In this document: positions 41,661 through 50,588 of the stretch, piece after piece
How positions within the stretch are numbered: position 1 is the stretch's first letter
How the letters are laid out: each line of letters begins with the position of its first letter
NCBI RefSeq assembly: GCF_014203695.1
Contig: NZ_JACHJO010000014.1
Location: 20,075-84,074 of the forward strand
Length of the DNA: 64,000 nt
Origin: Nocardiopsis algeriensis
GTDB lineage: Bacteria; Actinomycetota; Actinomycetes; Streptosporangiales; Streptosporangiaceae
Reading direction: 5' to 3'
Program-made: the position numbers and the translations under genes
The notes under the pieces: model-generated
Databases searched by the model: none
Seen by the model: the letters and a program-made list of their open reading frames with translations, nothing else
What the model was told of the DNA's origin: nothing

Positions 41661-42344
41661 TCAGCGAGCGCGCCGGCGCATCCGCTCCACGTCCAGCAGG
41701 ACGACGGCCTTGGCCTCGATCCGCAGCCATCCGCGCAGCGCGAACTCGGCGAGGGCCTTGTTGACCGTCTCGCGGGAGGCGCCGACGAGCTGGGCCAGCT
41801 CCTCCTGGGTGAGGTCGTGGTGGACGTGCAGGCCGTCGTCGCCCTCCTTGCCGAACTTGTCGGCAAGTTCGAGGAGGGCCTTGGCGACACGGCCGGGGAC
41901 GTCGGTGAAGACGAGGTCGGCCATGACGTCGTTGGTGCGGCGCAGGCGGGTGGCCAGGGCCTTGAGCAGCTGGAGCGAGACCTGGGGCCGGCTCGACAGG
42001 ATCGGGCGCAGGTCGTCGTGGCCCAGGCCGGCGAGTACCGAGTCGGTGACGGCGACGGCACTCGCGGTGCGCGGGTGCGGGTCGAAGAGGGAGAGCTCGC
42101 CGAACATCTCGCTCGGGCCGAGGACACCGAGAAGGTTCTCGCGGCCGTCCACGGCGGTGCGGGTCAGCTTGACCTTGCCGCTGAGGATCACGTACAGGCG
42201 GTCGCCCTCGTCGCCCTCGTTGAACAGGGTCTGGCCGCGTCCGAGGCGTACCTCGTTCACCGAGGAGCGCAGTGCCGCGGTGTCCTCCTCGTCCAGGGCC
42301 GCGAACAGAGGGGCCTTGCGCAGTACCTCGTTGATGTCGTCCAC
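41661..42344 (-). CDS. crp: Crp/Fnr family regulator Crp
   Basis: The protein has 227 residues from GTG 42344, 7 bases after AGGAGG. The cyclic-nucleotide-binding domain (FNEGDEGDRLYVILSGKVKLTRT; MFGELSLFDPHPRTASAVAV, with the phosphate-cassette FGELSLFD-PRTA) is followed by the helix-turn-helix LTQEELAQLVGASRETVNKALAEFALRGWL. The sequence is close to Streptomyces Crp, a cAMP-binding regulator of germination, growth and antibiotic production. Context (MBL-fold gene before, nth after) also matches that locus. A further in-frame GTG at 42347 is one codon earlier. Confidence 0.93.
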   Translation of the reverse strand: MDDINEVLRKAPLFAALDEEDTAALRSSVNEVRLGRGQTLFNEGDEGDRLYVILSGKVKLTRTAVDGRENLLGVLGPSEMFGELSLFDPHPRTASAVAVTDSVLAGLGHDDLRPILSSRPQVSLQLLKALATRLRRTNDVMADLVFTDVPGRVAKALLELADKFGKEGDDGLHVHHDLTQEELAQLVGASRETVNKALAEFALRGWLRIEAKAVVLLDVERMRRRAR

Positions 42345-42629
42345 CACACGTCCTCCTAAGAACTGACCGCCAACAGTGTGACGTATATCGCACCTGGGTG
42401 TGAGGCCAGGTCGCTGTCTCGGCTCGTCCGCCGGAAGACAACGTGCCCACACCAGCCGGCGCCAGTCCATGAGATCTTAGTCGTCATCCGCTCGTAGCAG
42501 GGCTGTCCTCGCCGTGCCACCGGACATTGGTTACATAATCTCGCTCGCTGCCCGCCGGATGGGGGAAGCCCTGGTGGCAGCCGGACTTCCGGTGAACACG
42601 GCCCCTCCCCTCCAAGGTGCGCCTACCCT

Positions 42630-43379
42630 GTGACGATGCCCCGTGACACAGCCGCCGCGCCCGCGGAGATGGGCACACCCACCGGCGAGAGCCGGCTCGC
42701 CCTGGTCCGCCGAGCGCGCAAGATGTACCGGGAGCTCACCGAGCTCTACCCGGACGCGCACTGCGAACTGAACTTCACGACACCGCTGGAACTGCTGGTC
42801 GCGACGATCCTGTCCGCCCAGTGCACCGACAAGCGGGTCAACCAGGTGACTCCAAGGCTCTTCGCCCGCTACCCCGACGCGGAGGCCTATGCCTCGGCCG
42901 ACCGCGAGGAGCTGGAGGGGATCGTCCGTCCGCTCGGCTTCTTCCGGGCCAAGGCCAACAGCCTCATCGGCCTCGGACAGGCGCTGTGCGAGCAGCACAA
43001 CGGTGAGGTTCCTGGGAACCTCGCTGACTTGGTCAAACTACCCGGAGTGGGACGAAAGACGGCAAACGTACTGCTCGGTAACGCCTTTGATGTGCCGGGA
43101 ATCACGGTTGACACCCATTTCGGCCGCCTCGTCCGGCGCTTCGGCTGGACGGACGAGCAGGACCCGGTCAAGGTCGAGTTCGCCGTGGGCGACCTCTTTC
43201 CGCCGAAGGACTGGACAATGCTCTCCCATCGGATCGTCTGGCACGGCCGCCGGGTGTGCCATGCCCGCCGGCCCGCCTGCGGCGCCTGCGGCCTGGCCCG
43301 CTGGTGCCCGTCCTTCGGTGAGGGCCCCACCGACCCCGAGGCCGCGGCCAAGCTCCTGCGGATGCGCTCCTTCTCCTGA
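42630..43379 (+). CDS. nth: Endonuclease III (base-excision repair glycosylase/AP lyase)
   Basis: It removes oxidised pyrimidines from DNA and cleaves the abasic site. The 249 residues contain [21 protein letters not shown] with the catalytic Lys, the helix-hairpin-helix [28 protein letters not shown] with the catalytic Asp, and the [4Fe-4S] cluster [17 protein letters not shown] (C-x6-C-x2-C-x5-C). The start may be GTG 42630 or ATG 42636, with no strong ribosome-binding site for either. It is divergent from crp, as in Streptomyces. Confidence 0.94.
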   Translation: MTMPRDTAAAPAEMGTPTGESRLALVRRARKMYRELTELYPDAHCELNFTTPLELLVATILSAQCTDKRVNQVTPRLFARYPDAEAYASADREELEGIVRPLGFFRAKANSLIGLGQALCEQHNGEVPGNLADLVKLPGVGRKTANVLLGNAFDVPGITVDTHFGRLVRRFGWTDEQDPVKVEFAVGDLFPPKDWTMLSHRIVWHGRRVCHARRPACGACGLARWCPSFGEGPTDPEAAAKLLRMRSFS

Positions 43380-43461
43380 GGCCGCAGGAGTACGGGGTGC
43401 CGCTTTGTACTCTGGTCAGAACCATTCCGCCACGGCGTGACGACCACTGGAACAGGTCCCT

Positions 43462-44115
43462 ATGAACCCGCCTCCGTCCTGGCTGGCCGCGCTCGCGGAC
43501 GCCGCCGAGGACATGCCTGTGCCCCCGCCGATGCGGCCGCCCCGCACGGGTGGCCGCGAGTCGGCGGTCCTCATTCTCTTCGGCGAGGCCGACACCGGCC
43601 CCGACTTGCTCTTCATCCAGCGCAACGAGGGGCTGCGCCGGCACTCCGGGCAGCCCGCCTTCCCCGGTGGCCGCATCGAGCCCTCCGACGCCTCCCCCGA
43701 GGCTGCGGCGCTGCGCGAGGCCGCGGAGGAGACGGGACTGGTGCCTGCGGGTGTCGACGTCGTCGGCCGCCTGCCCGAGCTGTACCTGAGCTTCAGCGAC
43801 TTCCGGGTGGCGCCCGTCCTCGGCTGGTGGCGCGAGCCCAGCGAGGTCCGCCCCACAGACCTGGACGAGGTCGCAGCGGTCTCCCGGGTGCCCGTCGCCG
43901 ACCTCGCCGAGCCCGCCAACCGGGTCATGGTGCGCTACGGCGACCGCGGCGGCTGGGGTCCGGGGTTCCGCGTCGGCGGAATGCTCGTGTGGGGCTTCAC
44001 CGGCGCGATCGTCGACCGCCTGCTCGTCCTGGGGGGTTGGGAACTTCCCTGGCGCCGCGAGGGTCTCACAGATGTGTTCGAGGCCACTCCGCACGGGCTT
44101 CGGCCGGTCGGATGA
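43462..44115 (+). CDS. CoA diphosphatase-type NUDIX hydrolase
   Basis: The protein has 217 residues. The UPF0035 motif preceding the NUDIX box is visible as LLFIQRNEGLRRHSGQPAFPGG, followed by GRIEPSDASPEAAALREAAEETGL (NUDIX box with a slightly extended spacer). These two together mark coenzyme A pyrophosphatases (NudL/PCD1 type), which split CoA into 4'-phosphopantetheine and 3',5'-ADP. It is located between nth and marP on the same strand, an order I recall from other actinomycetes. Confidence 0.87.
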   Translation: MNPPPSWLAALADAAEDMPVPPPMRPPRTGGRESAVLILFGEADTGPDLLFIQRNEGLRRHSGQPAFPGGRIEPSDASPEAAALREAAEETGLVPAGVDVVGRLPELYLSFSDFRVAPVLGWWREPSEVRPTDLDEVAAVSRVPVADLAEPANRVMVRYGDRGGWGPGFRVGGMLVWGFTGAIVDRLLVLGGWELPWRREGLTDVFEATPHGLRPVG

Positions 44116-44182
44116 GCGGACCCGCCACCCCGGCCGGAGGCGGGCCCCTGCCTGCCGGTGGCGCTCACTCTTGGAGGGCAAT

Positions 44183-45361
44183 GTGCTCGACGTGATCCTG
44201 GTCGTCCTGCTGCTGCTGTTCGCGGTGGCGGGGTACCGGCAGGGTTTCATCGTCGGTGTCTTCAGCTTCGCCGGGTTCATCGGGGGCGGTGTGGTCGCCG
44301 CGCTGCACGCGCCCGCCCACATCCAGGAATGGGTGGACGATCCGGGGCGTCAGGCACTGATGGCCATCACGGTGGTGTTCCTCTCCGCGGCGCTCGGGCT
44401 GTTCCTGTGCTCCTACGTGGGCACCATGGTGCGCAACAGGGTGACGTGGGACTCGGCCCGGGTGGTGGACGCCATCGGCGGAGCCCTGGTCAGCGGGACG
44501 GCGGTGCTGCTCGTCACCTGGTTCATCGGCAGCACGGTCGCCAATTCGGCGCTGCCCCTGGTCGCCGAGCAGGTGCGCGGTTCGCGCATCCTGCACTCGG
44601 TGGACACGCTGATGCCCGAGTCCGCGCACAGCGGGCTCTCCGACTTCCGCAGGGCGGTGGACCAGAGCGCGTTCCCGCAGGTGTTCAGCGGCCTGGGGAC
44701 GGGGGAGCTGGCCGAGGTGCCGCCGCCCGACCCGGACGTGCTCACCACGCCGGAGCTGATCGAGGCCAGCCACAGCGTGGTCAAGGTGCTCGGCACGGCC
44801 CCCTCCTGCCAGCGGCGTGTGGAGGGCACCGGTTTCGCCTATGCCGACGACCGCATCATGACCAACGCCCACGTGGTCGCCGGGGTCACCGACGACCTGA
44901 GGGTGGTCACCCGGGACGGCTACCAGCTGGATGCCACCCTGGTCCTGTTCGACGCCCAGCAGGACCTGGCGGTGCTGCACGTGCCCGACCTGGAGCTGGA
45001 ACCGCTGGAGTTCTCCCACGACGCCCCGCAGGGCAGCGACGCGGTGGTGGCCGGCTTCCCGCGCAACAGCGGGTTCACGGCCGTTCCGGCGCGGGTGCGG
45101 GCCCGCCAGACGGCCCAGGGGCCGGACTTCTACCACTCGCAGCAGGTGAGCCGGGAGATCTACCAGGTGCGCGCGGTGGTGCGTCCGGGCAACTCCGGCG
45201 GCCCGCTGCTGGCCCCCGACGGGAACGTGTACGGGGTGGTGTTCGCGGCCGCCACCAACGAGCCGGAGACCGGCTACGTGCTCACCGCGGACGAGGTCGC
45301 CGAGAACGCCGAACGCGGTCTGGCCACCACCGCCGAGGTCTCCTCCCAGACCTGCGACTGA
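44183..45361 (+). CDS. marP: Periplasmic-facing serine protease MarP-like
   Basis: The 392 residues start at GTG 44183 behind TTGGAGGG. Four hydrophobic spans in the first about 130 residues (VILVVLLLLFAVAGYRQGF, FSFAGFIGGGVVAALHA, ITVVFLSAALGLFLCSYVG, GALVSGTAVLLVTWFIGS; a CvpA-like module) anchor a trypsin-like domain. The triad is His in MTNAHVVAGV, Asp in QQDLAVL and Ser in VRPGNSGGPLL. In Mycobacterium tuberculosis MarP is needed for acid resistance through cleavage of peptidoglycan hydrolase RipA. The role here is inferred by homology. Confidence 0.9.
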   Translation: MLDVILVVLLLLFAVAGYRQGFIVGVFSFAGFIGGGVVAALHAPAHIQEWVDDPGRQALMAITVVFLSAALGLFLCSYVGTMVRNRVTWDSARVVDAIGGALVSGTAVLLVTWFIGSTVANSALPLVAEQVRGSRILHSVDTLMPESAHSGLSDFRRAVDQSAFPQVFSGLGTGELAEVPPPDPDVLTTPELIEASHSVVKVLGTAPSCQRRVEGTGFAYADDRIMTNAHVVAGVTDDLRVVTRDGYQLDATLVLFDAQQDLAVLHVPDLELEPLEFSHDAPQGSDAVVAGFPRNSGFTAVPARVRARQTAQGPDFYHSQQVSREIYQVRAVVRPGNSGGPLLAPDGNVYGVVFAAATNEPETGYVLTADEVAENAERGLATTAEVSSQTCD

Positions 45362-45390
45362 CCAGGTCCCGGGCGGCCTCCGAATGTGGA

Positions 45391-45425
45391 GAGGGCGCCC
45401 TCCCCTTGGCGGGGAGGGCGCCCTC
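45391..45425. terminator. Hairpin terminator between marP and the anti-sigma gene
   Basis: A perfect 15-base-pair stem (gagggcgccctcccc and its complement) with a 5-base loop lies between convergent genes. Confidence 0.85.
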
Positions 45426-45496
45426 GTCGCGTTGCGGGACGTCTCCGGACGCCCCCGGCCCTCTCGGGACCGGGACGCGTGCCGCGGACATCCGTC

Positions 45497-46051
45497 CTAG
45501 TTGGCGCTCGGGTCGTGGGACGGCTGGGACATCAGGGGCCAGCTCATCCGCACGATCGTGCCTCTGTCGCTGGGGTCGATCTTCACCTCGTCGGCCAGAC
45601 CGGTGATGACCGCCAGGCCGAGCCCGGGGGAGAACCCCGAGATACCGCCCGGAGGCGTGTCCTCGCCGTCCAGGAAGAGCCCTTCGAGCAGCGGTTCGGC
45701 AGGGCCGACGGACTCCACCGTGTCCTGGGCCGGAGCGCGGTCGGAGACGATGACCTCGAAGCGCTGCGCTCCGGTTCCGTCGGTGTGCGGAACGAGTCCC
45801 GCGGCATCGGGGAGGGAGACCGGGACCGTGTCCGGACTGCTGCCGTCGATCAGCTGGAGCAGGATCGGCTGTGCGGGGCAGTGGACCTTGTGGGCCGCCA
45901 CCGCCCGGGAACACGCCTCACCGACCGCCAGCCTGATCTCGTCGATCGCAGAGGCGGCGATACCGGCCCGCCGGGCCACGGTCGCGGCCATGAGCCGGGC
46001 CGTGCGCACGTGGGCCGGGAGCGCGCTGATCGTGAGCGTGATGGTTGCCAT
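45497..46051 (-). CDS. Anti-sigma regulatory factor downstream of bldG
   Basis: The 184 residues carry a GHKL fold. The N-box is AIDEIRLAVGEACSRAVAAHK and the G-region is GGISGFSPGLGLAVITGLADEVKI, with an insertion of about 70 residues between them. It begins 13 bases after bldG and is evidently co-transcribed. In Streptomyces the equivalent gene (SCO3548) encodes the partner anti-sigma factor of BldG. The kinase-like activity and its sigma target are inferred from that system. Confidence 0.87.
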   Translation of the reverse strand: MATITLTISALPAHVRTARLMAATVARRAGIAASAIDEIRLAVGEACSRAVAAHKVHCPAQPILLQLIDGSSPDTVPVSLPDAAGLVPHTDGTGAQRFEVIVSDRAPAQDTVESVGPAEPLLEGLFLDGEDTPPGGISGFSPGLGLAVITGLADEVKIDPSDRGTIVRMSWPLMSQPSHDPSAN

Positions 46052-46064
46052 CGCTCGCTCTGTA

Positions 46065-46412
46065 CTACTTCGCGGAACGCTTGTCGATGGCTTCCTGCAC
46101 AGTGTTGTGGATACCGAAGACCTTGGTCAGACCGGTGATCCGGAAGATCTTGAGGATGCGCTCCTGGGTACACACGAGGTCGAGGGTGCCGTCGTGGGCA
46201 CGGACGCGCTTGAGGCCGCCCACCAGCACGCCGAGACCCGTCGAGTCCAGGAACTCCACCTTCTCCATGTTGACCACGAGGTGGAAGTTGCCCTTGTTGA
46301 CCAGGTCGATCAGCAGCTCGCGGAGCCTGGGCGCCGTATAGACGTCGATCTCACCTTCAACGACGACGATCTCGGTGTCGCCCTCGGTGTAATGATCAAG
46401 CTTCAAGTCCAC
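46065..46412 (-). CDS. bldG: Anti-sigma factor antagonist BldG
   Basis: This 115-residue STAS protein is strongly similar to Streptomyces Bld[68 protein letters not shown]. The Ser of LDSTGLG is the phosphorylation site. BldG controls morphological development and antibiotic production by releasing sigma factors from anti-sigma partners. It is first in a two-gene operon with the anti-sigma gene and is divergent from the helicase, matching the Streptomyces locus. Confidence 0.94.
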   Translation of the reverse strand: MDLKLDHYTEGDTEIVVVEGEIDVYTAPRLRELLIDLVNKGNFHLVVNMEKVEFLDSTGLGVLVGGLKRVRAHDGTLDLVCTQERILKIFRITGLTKVFGIHNTVQEAIDKRSAK

Positions 46413-46651
46413 TAGTCCTCCAGCGCCGAACCGCGAAAATTCACGAATGATCTCTGCCGGGCGTTACCCCACCAGCACGCATTCAACCACGGGTGTGGCG
46501 TGTGTCTTCCTGCCCAGCGCAGAAAAACACGGCTCCGCGGCTCTGTTCCCCCAGATGTCACACTGAAACCATCGGTGTCCATCAATCAGTGCGCCGTCCT
46601 TCGTCGGAGGGGCCGTCGGTCGGGAACGTGTCCAGTGAGGAGGGGTCTCGG

Positions 46652-48934
46652 ATGAGGCGATCGGAGCCCGTGCTCCCCGGTGTGTGGCGTGACGATACCC
46701 GGTACCCGCAGGTGACCCATGTCGAGCGTGTGGACCGCAGTGACGGGGAGACCGGGCAGTGGCCCGTCTGGACCCCGCCCCACCTGGTCGAGCGGCTCTC
46801 CTCCCAGGGGGTGGGGAAGCCGTGGTCGCACCAGGTGACCGCCGCGGACCTCGCACGATCGGGCCGCGATGTGATCATAGCCACGGGCACCGCCTCGGGA
46901 AAGTCGCTTGCCTTCCTCCTACCCGCCGTGGACGCGGTTGACGCAGGCGGGACGGTTCTCTACCTGTCACCGACCAAGGCGCTGTGCCGGGACCAGCTGA
47001 GGGCGGTTACGGACCTGGGGGTGCCCGGGCTGCGGGCGGCCGCCTACGACGGGGACACCCCTCCCCAGGAGAGGGCGTGGGTGCGTGAGCACGGCAACTA
47101 CGTGCTGACCAATCCGGACATGCTGCACCACGGCATCCTGCCCAGGCACGGGGCGTGGGCCGGCTTCCTCCGCAGGCTGCGGTACGTGGTGATCGACGAG
47201 GCACACCATTACCGGGGGGTTTTCGGCTCGCACGTGGCGCAGATCCTGAGGCGGTTGCGGCGGATCTGCGCCCGGTACCGCTCCGAGCCGGTGTTCTTCC
47301 TGGCCTCCGCCACCTCGGGCAGCCCGGAGGAGAGCGCGGAGCGGTTGACGGGGGTTCCGGTCACCGCCGTGACCGAGGACGGATCGCCCCGGCCCGGGAT
47401 GTCCGTGGCACTGGTGGAGCCGGAGTTGACCGACCTCACCGGGGAGCACGGGGCGCCTGTGCGCCGCACCGCGTCCTCGCAGGCCGCGGAGATGCTCGCC
47501 GACCTGGTCGGGGAGGGGGTGCGGACCCTGGTGTTCGTGCGCTCACGCCAAGGGGCGGAGGTCGTCGCCCTCGGCGCGCAGCGGATTCTGGAGGAGCGCG
47601 GCAGAGCGGAGCTCGCCGCGAGGGTGGCCGCCTACCGCGGCGGCTACCTCGCCTCCGACCGGCGTGGGCTGGAGGAGGCGCTGAGGACCGGGGAGCTGCT
47701 GGGCCTGGCCAGCACCAACGCCCTCGAACTGGGGGTGGACGTCAGCGGCCTGGACGCGGTCGTCATCGCGGGGTGGCCGGGGACGCGGGCCTCGCTGTGG
47801 CAGCAGGCGGGGCGCGCGGGCCGGCGGGGCGACGACGCCCTGGCGGTGTTCGTCGCCCGGGACGACCCCCTCGACACCTACTTGGTGCACCACCCCGAAG
47901 CCATTTTCGGGCAGTCCGTGGAGAGGACGGTCATCGATCCGGAAAACCCCCACATCCTGGGGCCGCACCTGTGCGCGGCGGCCCAGGAGCTGCCGGTCAC
48001 GGAGGAGGACTTCGCGCTCTTCGGAGACACGACGGAGGAGCGGCTCGCCGAACTCGTGGCCCGGAAGTTGCTGAGGAGGCGCCCGAGGGGGTGGTTCTGG
48101 ACCAGCAGCGAAAGGGCAAGTGACCTCGCCGATATCCGCGGTTCGGGAGGGGCCCCGGTCCAGATCGTCGACGTCGGCAGCGGCCAGCTCCTCGGGGAGA
48201 TCGACGAGGCAGCCGCGCACGGGACCGTCCATCCGGGAGCGGTGTACCTGCACCGGGGGGAGAGCTACCTGGTCGAGGACCTGGACCTGGAGGAGGGGGT
48301 CGCCCTCGTCCGCGCGGCCGAGCCCCCGTACAGCACGTGGGCGCGCGACACCACCGACATCGCCGTCCGCTCGGTGCTGCGGACGGAGGAATGGGAGAGC
48401 GGGGCCACCGTGCACTTCGGTGAGGTGGAGGTGGTGCGGCAGGTCGTCGGGTTCCTCAAGCGGGACGTGCGCACCGGCACGGTCCTGGGCGAGCAGCAGC
48501 TGGACCTGCCCCGGCGCACGCTCCGCACGCGCGCGGTGTGGTGGACGCTGTCGCCCGCCGGCGAGGAGCGGCTGCGCAAGGGGGACGTGGGACTGCTGGG
48601 CGCCGCCCACGCCGCGGAGCACGCCGCGATCGGCATGCTCCCCCTGCTGGCCACCTGCGACCGCTGGGACATCGGGGGAGTCTCCACCTCGCTGCACATG
48701 GACACGGGCCGGCCGACGGTGTTCGTGTACGACGGGTACGAGGGCGGCGCGGGGTTCGCCGAGCGGGGGTTCTCTGCCGCGCGGGAATGGCTCGGCGCCA
48801 CGCGGGCGGCCATCGGCGACTGCGAGTGCGAGCAGGGATGCCCCTCGTGCATCCAGTCGCCGAAGTGCGGTACGGGGAACGAGCCGCTGAGCAAGGCGGG
48901 GGCGCTGCGGCTCCTGGACGAGGTGCTCGGCTGA
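46652..48934 (+). CDS. DEAD/DEAH-box helicase with DUF1998 (MrfA-like)
   Basis: The protein has 760 residues from ATG 46652, 8 bases after AGGAGG. Superfamily 2 motifs: ATGTASGKSLAFLLP (I, about 76), VVIDEAHHYRGVFGS (II, about 180), ASATSGSPEE (III-like), STNALELGVDVSGLDAVVIAGWPGTRASLWQQAGRAGRRG (V-VI). The C-terminal DUF1998 zinc module is present as CECEQGCPSCIQSPKCG. MrfA/Hrq1-type helicases unwind DNA in excision repair of crosslinks. It is unrelated in direction to bldG and lies upstream of the pilin-like genes. Confidence 0.92.
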   Translation: MRRSEPVLPGVWRDDTRYPQVTHVERVDRSDGETGQWPVWTPPHLVERLSSQGVGKPWSHQVTAADLARSGRDVIIATGTASGKSLAFLLPAVDAVDAGGTVLYLSPTKALCRDQLRAVTDLGVPGLRAAAYDGDTPPQERAWVREHGNYVLTNPDMLHHGILPRHGAWAGFLRRLRYVVIDEAHHYRGVFGSHVAQILRRLRRICARYRSEPVFFLASATSGSPEESAERLTGVPVTAVTEDGSPRPGMSVALVEPELTDLTGEHGAPVRRTASSQAAEMLADLVGEGVRTLVFVRSRQGAEVVALGAQRILEERGRAELAARVAAYRGGYLASDRRGLEEALRTGELLGLASTNALELGVDVSGLDAVVIAGWPGTRASLWQQAGRAGRRGDDALAVFVARDDPLDTYLVHHPEAIFGQSVERTVIDPENPHILGPHLCAAAQELPVTEEDFALFGDTTEERLAELVARKLLRRRPRGWFWTSSERASDLADIRGSGGAPVQIVDVGSGQLLGEIDEAAAHGTVHPGAVYLHRGESYLVEDLDLEEGVALVRAAEPPYSTWARDTTDIAVRSVLRTEEWESGATVHFGEVEVVRQVVGFLKRDVRTGTVLGEQQLDLPRRTLRTRAVWWTLSPAGEERLRKGDVGLLGAAHAAEHAAIGMLPLLATCDRWDIGGVSTSLHMDTGRPTVFVYDGYEGGAGFAERGFSAAREWLGATRAAIGDCECEQGCPSCIQSPKCGTGNEPLSKAGALRLLDEVLG

Positions 48935-49072
48935 GGCGCCGGACCGTCCACAGCCTGTGGACGGTCCGGGGGGCGGCGGAGTTGTCCACAGGTTCCGGAA
49001 AGGGCTTTTGCCGGTGCCGCCCGCACCCCACCCTGGAATCAGGGCCGTTCGGCCCCTGACCAGGGAGGTTCC

Positions 49073-49273
49073 ATGTTCCCCTGCCCGTTCCGACGTCTCC
49101 CGGGCCTCCTCGTCCCGCCGGGCCCCGACCGGGGCAGCACCACCGCCGAGTACGCGCTGTGCATCATCGCCGCCATCGCGTTCGCCGGAGTGCTCTACGC
49201 CGTCCTCAAGAGCTCCGCGGTCAACGACGCCCTGACCGCCATCGTGGTCGATGCGCTCTCGTCCGGCCGGTGA
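49073..49273 (+). CDS. Flp-type pilin-like protein (DUF4244)
   Basis: The 66 residues start at ATG 49073 with an AGGGAGG site. The core DRGSTTAEYALCIIAAIAFAGVLYAVLKS has the G/TAEY prepilin-type processing context and a long hydrophobic helix, like Flp/DUF4244 pilins. It would be processed by a TadV-type peptidase, not present in this window, and assembled by the Tad machinery encoded at 50.6-54.1 kb on the other strand. It overlaps the TadE-like gene by 23 bases. Confidence 0.85.
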   Translation: MFPCPFRRLPGLLVPPGPDRGSTTAEYALCIIAAIAFAGVLYAVLKSSAVNDALTAIVVDALSSGR

Positions 49274-49613
49274 CCGGGGCGCCGCCACGGCGGAGGCCGC
49301 CATGGTGCTGCCCTCCCTCGTGCTCGTCCTCGCGGTGGCCGTCGGAGCCGTCACCGCCGCCGATGCCCGGCTCGCCTGCTCCGACGCCGCCCGCGTGGGC
49401 GCCCGCGCCCTCGCCCGGGGCGAGCACGGGGAACACGCCCGCGCGCTGGCCCTCGACACCGCCCCTCCGGGGGCCGTCGTCCGGCTCTCCCGGAAAGGGG
49501 GAGCAGCACACGTCACCGTGACCGCCCGTGTCGCGGGCCTGGAGGTCGGCGGCAGCGCGGCCGTCCTCCTGGAGCCGGGGGTGTCCCCTCCACCACCGGA
49601 GGACGTGCCGTGA
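49251..49613 (+). CDS. TadE-family minor pseudopilin
   Basis: The 120 residues include an N-terminal DRGAATAEAAMVLPSLVLVLAVAVGAVTAADARLACSDAARVGARALARGE, the TadE-like motif with a conserved Glu after the processing site and a 20-residue hydrophobic helix. A short strand-rich domain and a proline-rich end follow. It is coupled at both ends: its start lies inside the DUF4244 gene and its stop overlaps the next start by 4 bases. Confidence 0.82.
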   Translation: MRSRPAGDRGAATAEAAMVLPSLVLVLAVAVGAVTAADARLACSDAARVGARALARGEHGEHARALALDTAPPGAVVRLSRKGGAAHVTVTARVAGLEVGGSAAVLLEPGVSPPPPEDVP

Positions 49614-49954
49614 CCGGCGACTCCGGATCCGCCACCGTCTGGGGGGTGGCCGCGAGCTCCTTGCTCTGGCTCGCCGCTCTCACCGCCGTCCTCGCGGCGA
49701 CGGCCCGGTTCGACCGGGACCGCGCCGCCACCGCGGCCGATCTCGCCGCCCTCGCGGCCGCCGCGAACGCCGTCCACGGGACGGAGGCCGCCTGCGACCG
49801 GGCCCGCCGCACCGCCGAGGCCAACCGGGCGTCCCTCGACAGCTGCGAGATCGACGGCCACACCGCGGAGGTGGCGGTCTCGGTCGCCTCCGTGCTGGAC
49901 CTCACCGTCGATGTGCGCTCCCGGGCCGGGATCGTCACGGAGCAGACGCCGTGA
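49610..49954 (+). CDS. Rv3654c-family TadE-like protein
   Basis: The 114 residues contain SGSATVWGVAASSLLWLAALTAVLAATARFDRDRAATAADLAALAAAANAVHG, the helix and ADLAALAAA segment typical of the secretion/flp-neighbourhood proteins named after Rv3654c. The rest has a pair of cysteines (AACDRAR...DSCEIDG) that could form a disulfide. It overlaps the TadE-like gene by 4 bases. A role as a minor pilin or secreted protein is inferred. Confidence 0.8.
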   Translation: MTGDSGSATVWGVAASSLLWLAALTAVLAATARFDRDRAATAADLAALAAAANAVHGTEAACDRARRTAEANRASLDSCEIDGHTAEVAVSVASVLDLTVDVRSRAGIVTEQTP

Positions 49955-50032
49955 CCGCCCTGGTCAGAGACGTGGAGGAGGTTCTGAGCGCGTCACGGGC
50001 GCCCGGGCGCCGACAGCCGTAACCTCCGGTGT

Positions 50033-50470
50033 ATGGGACATCGACACCCGAGCAAGCTCAACAACACCGAGGTGAGCCACGCCCGAGCACGGTGGCTGCT
50101 GCGGGCCGAGCTGGCAGGGTGCCCGGAGTGCCGGACCGAGGGAGACCGGGAGGCCCTGGAGGACCTCGCGGCCAGGGGTGTGTTCGACTCGCTGATGACC
50201 GGCTTCGTCCTCGCCCGGCTGCAGCACTGGCGCTCCCCGGTGCGGAGACCCGAGTATCCGGCCACGGCCTACCGCCTCGCACCGGTCGGTGAGCGCGACT
50301 TCTGGCGCGGCCCGACCCAGCACTGCATGCGCGTGTGCCTGGTCGAGGGCCCGTGCGGAACCAGCGTGGACACCGCCTCCGCCCTCAGAGAGCTCCGCCT
50401 GATGCCCATGCGCGACCGGGCCCTGGTCCTGGACGACATCATGGACGGCCTGAGCGAGGACGAGAGCTGA
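50033..50470 (+). CDS. Hypothetical protein between pilin-like and tad ATPase operons
   Basis: This 145-residue protein starts at ATG 50033. There is no signal peptide or membrane segment. It has CPECRTEGDREALEDLAARGVFDSLMTGFVLARLQHW (a CxxC pair), then FWRGPTQHCMRVCLVEGPCGTSVDTASALRELRLMPMRDRALVLDDIMDGL. Five cysteines in CPEC, HCMRVC and PCG patterns suggest a metal site or disulfides. I do not recognise a family. It is 78 bases after the TadE-like run and tail-to-tail with tadC, so a pilus link is only positional. Confidence 0.55.
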   Translation: MGHRHPSKLNNTEVSHARARWLLRAELAGCPECRTEGDREALEDLAARGVFDSLMTGFVLARLQHWRSPVRRPEYPATAYRLAPVGERDFWRGPTQHCMRVCLVEGPCGTSVDTASALRELRLMPMRDRALVLDDIMDGLSEDES

Positions 50471-50588
50471 CCTGCTCCGGCCCCGCCTGCTCCCGGGGCC
50501 CCGCCTGCTCCCGGGGCGCCGCCGGGAACCGGCGGTACCGCCGGGGGATCGGCCCCGCCGATACGGCGAGAGCATCCAGAAAACAGGC

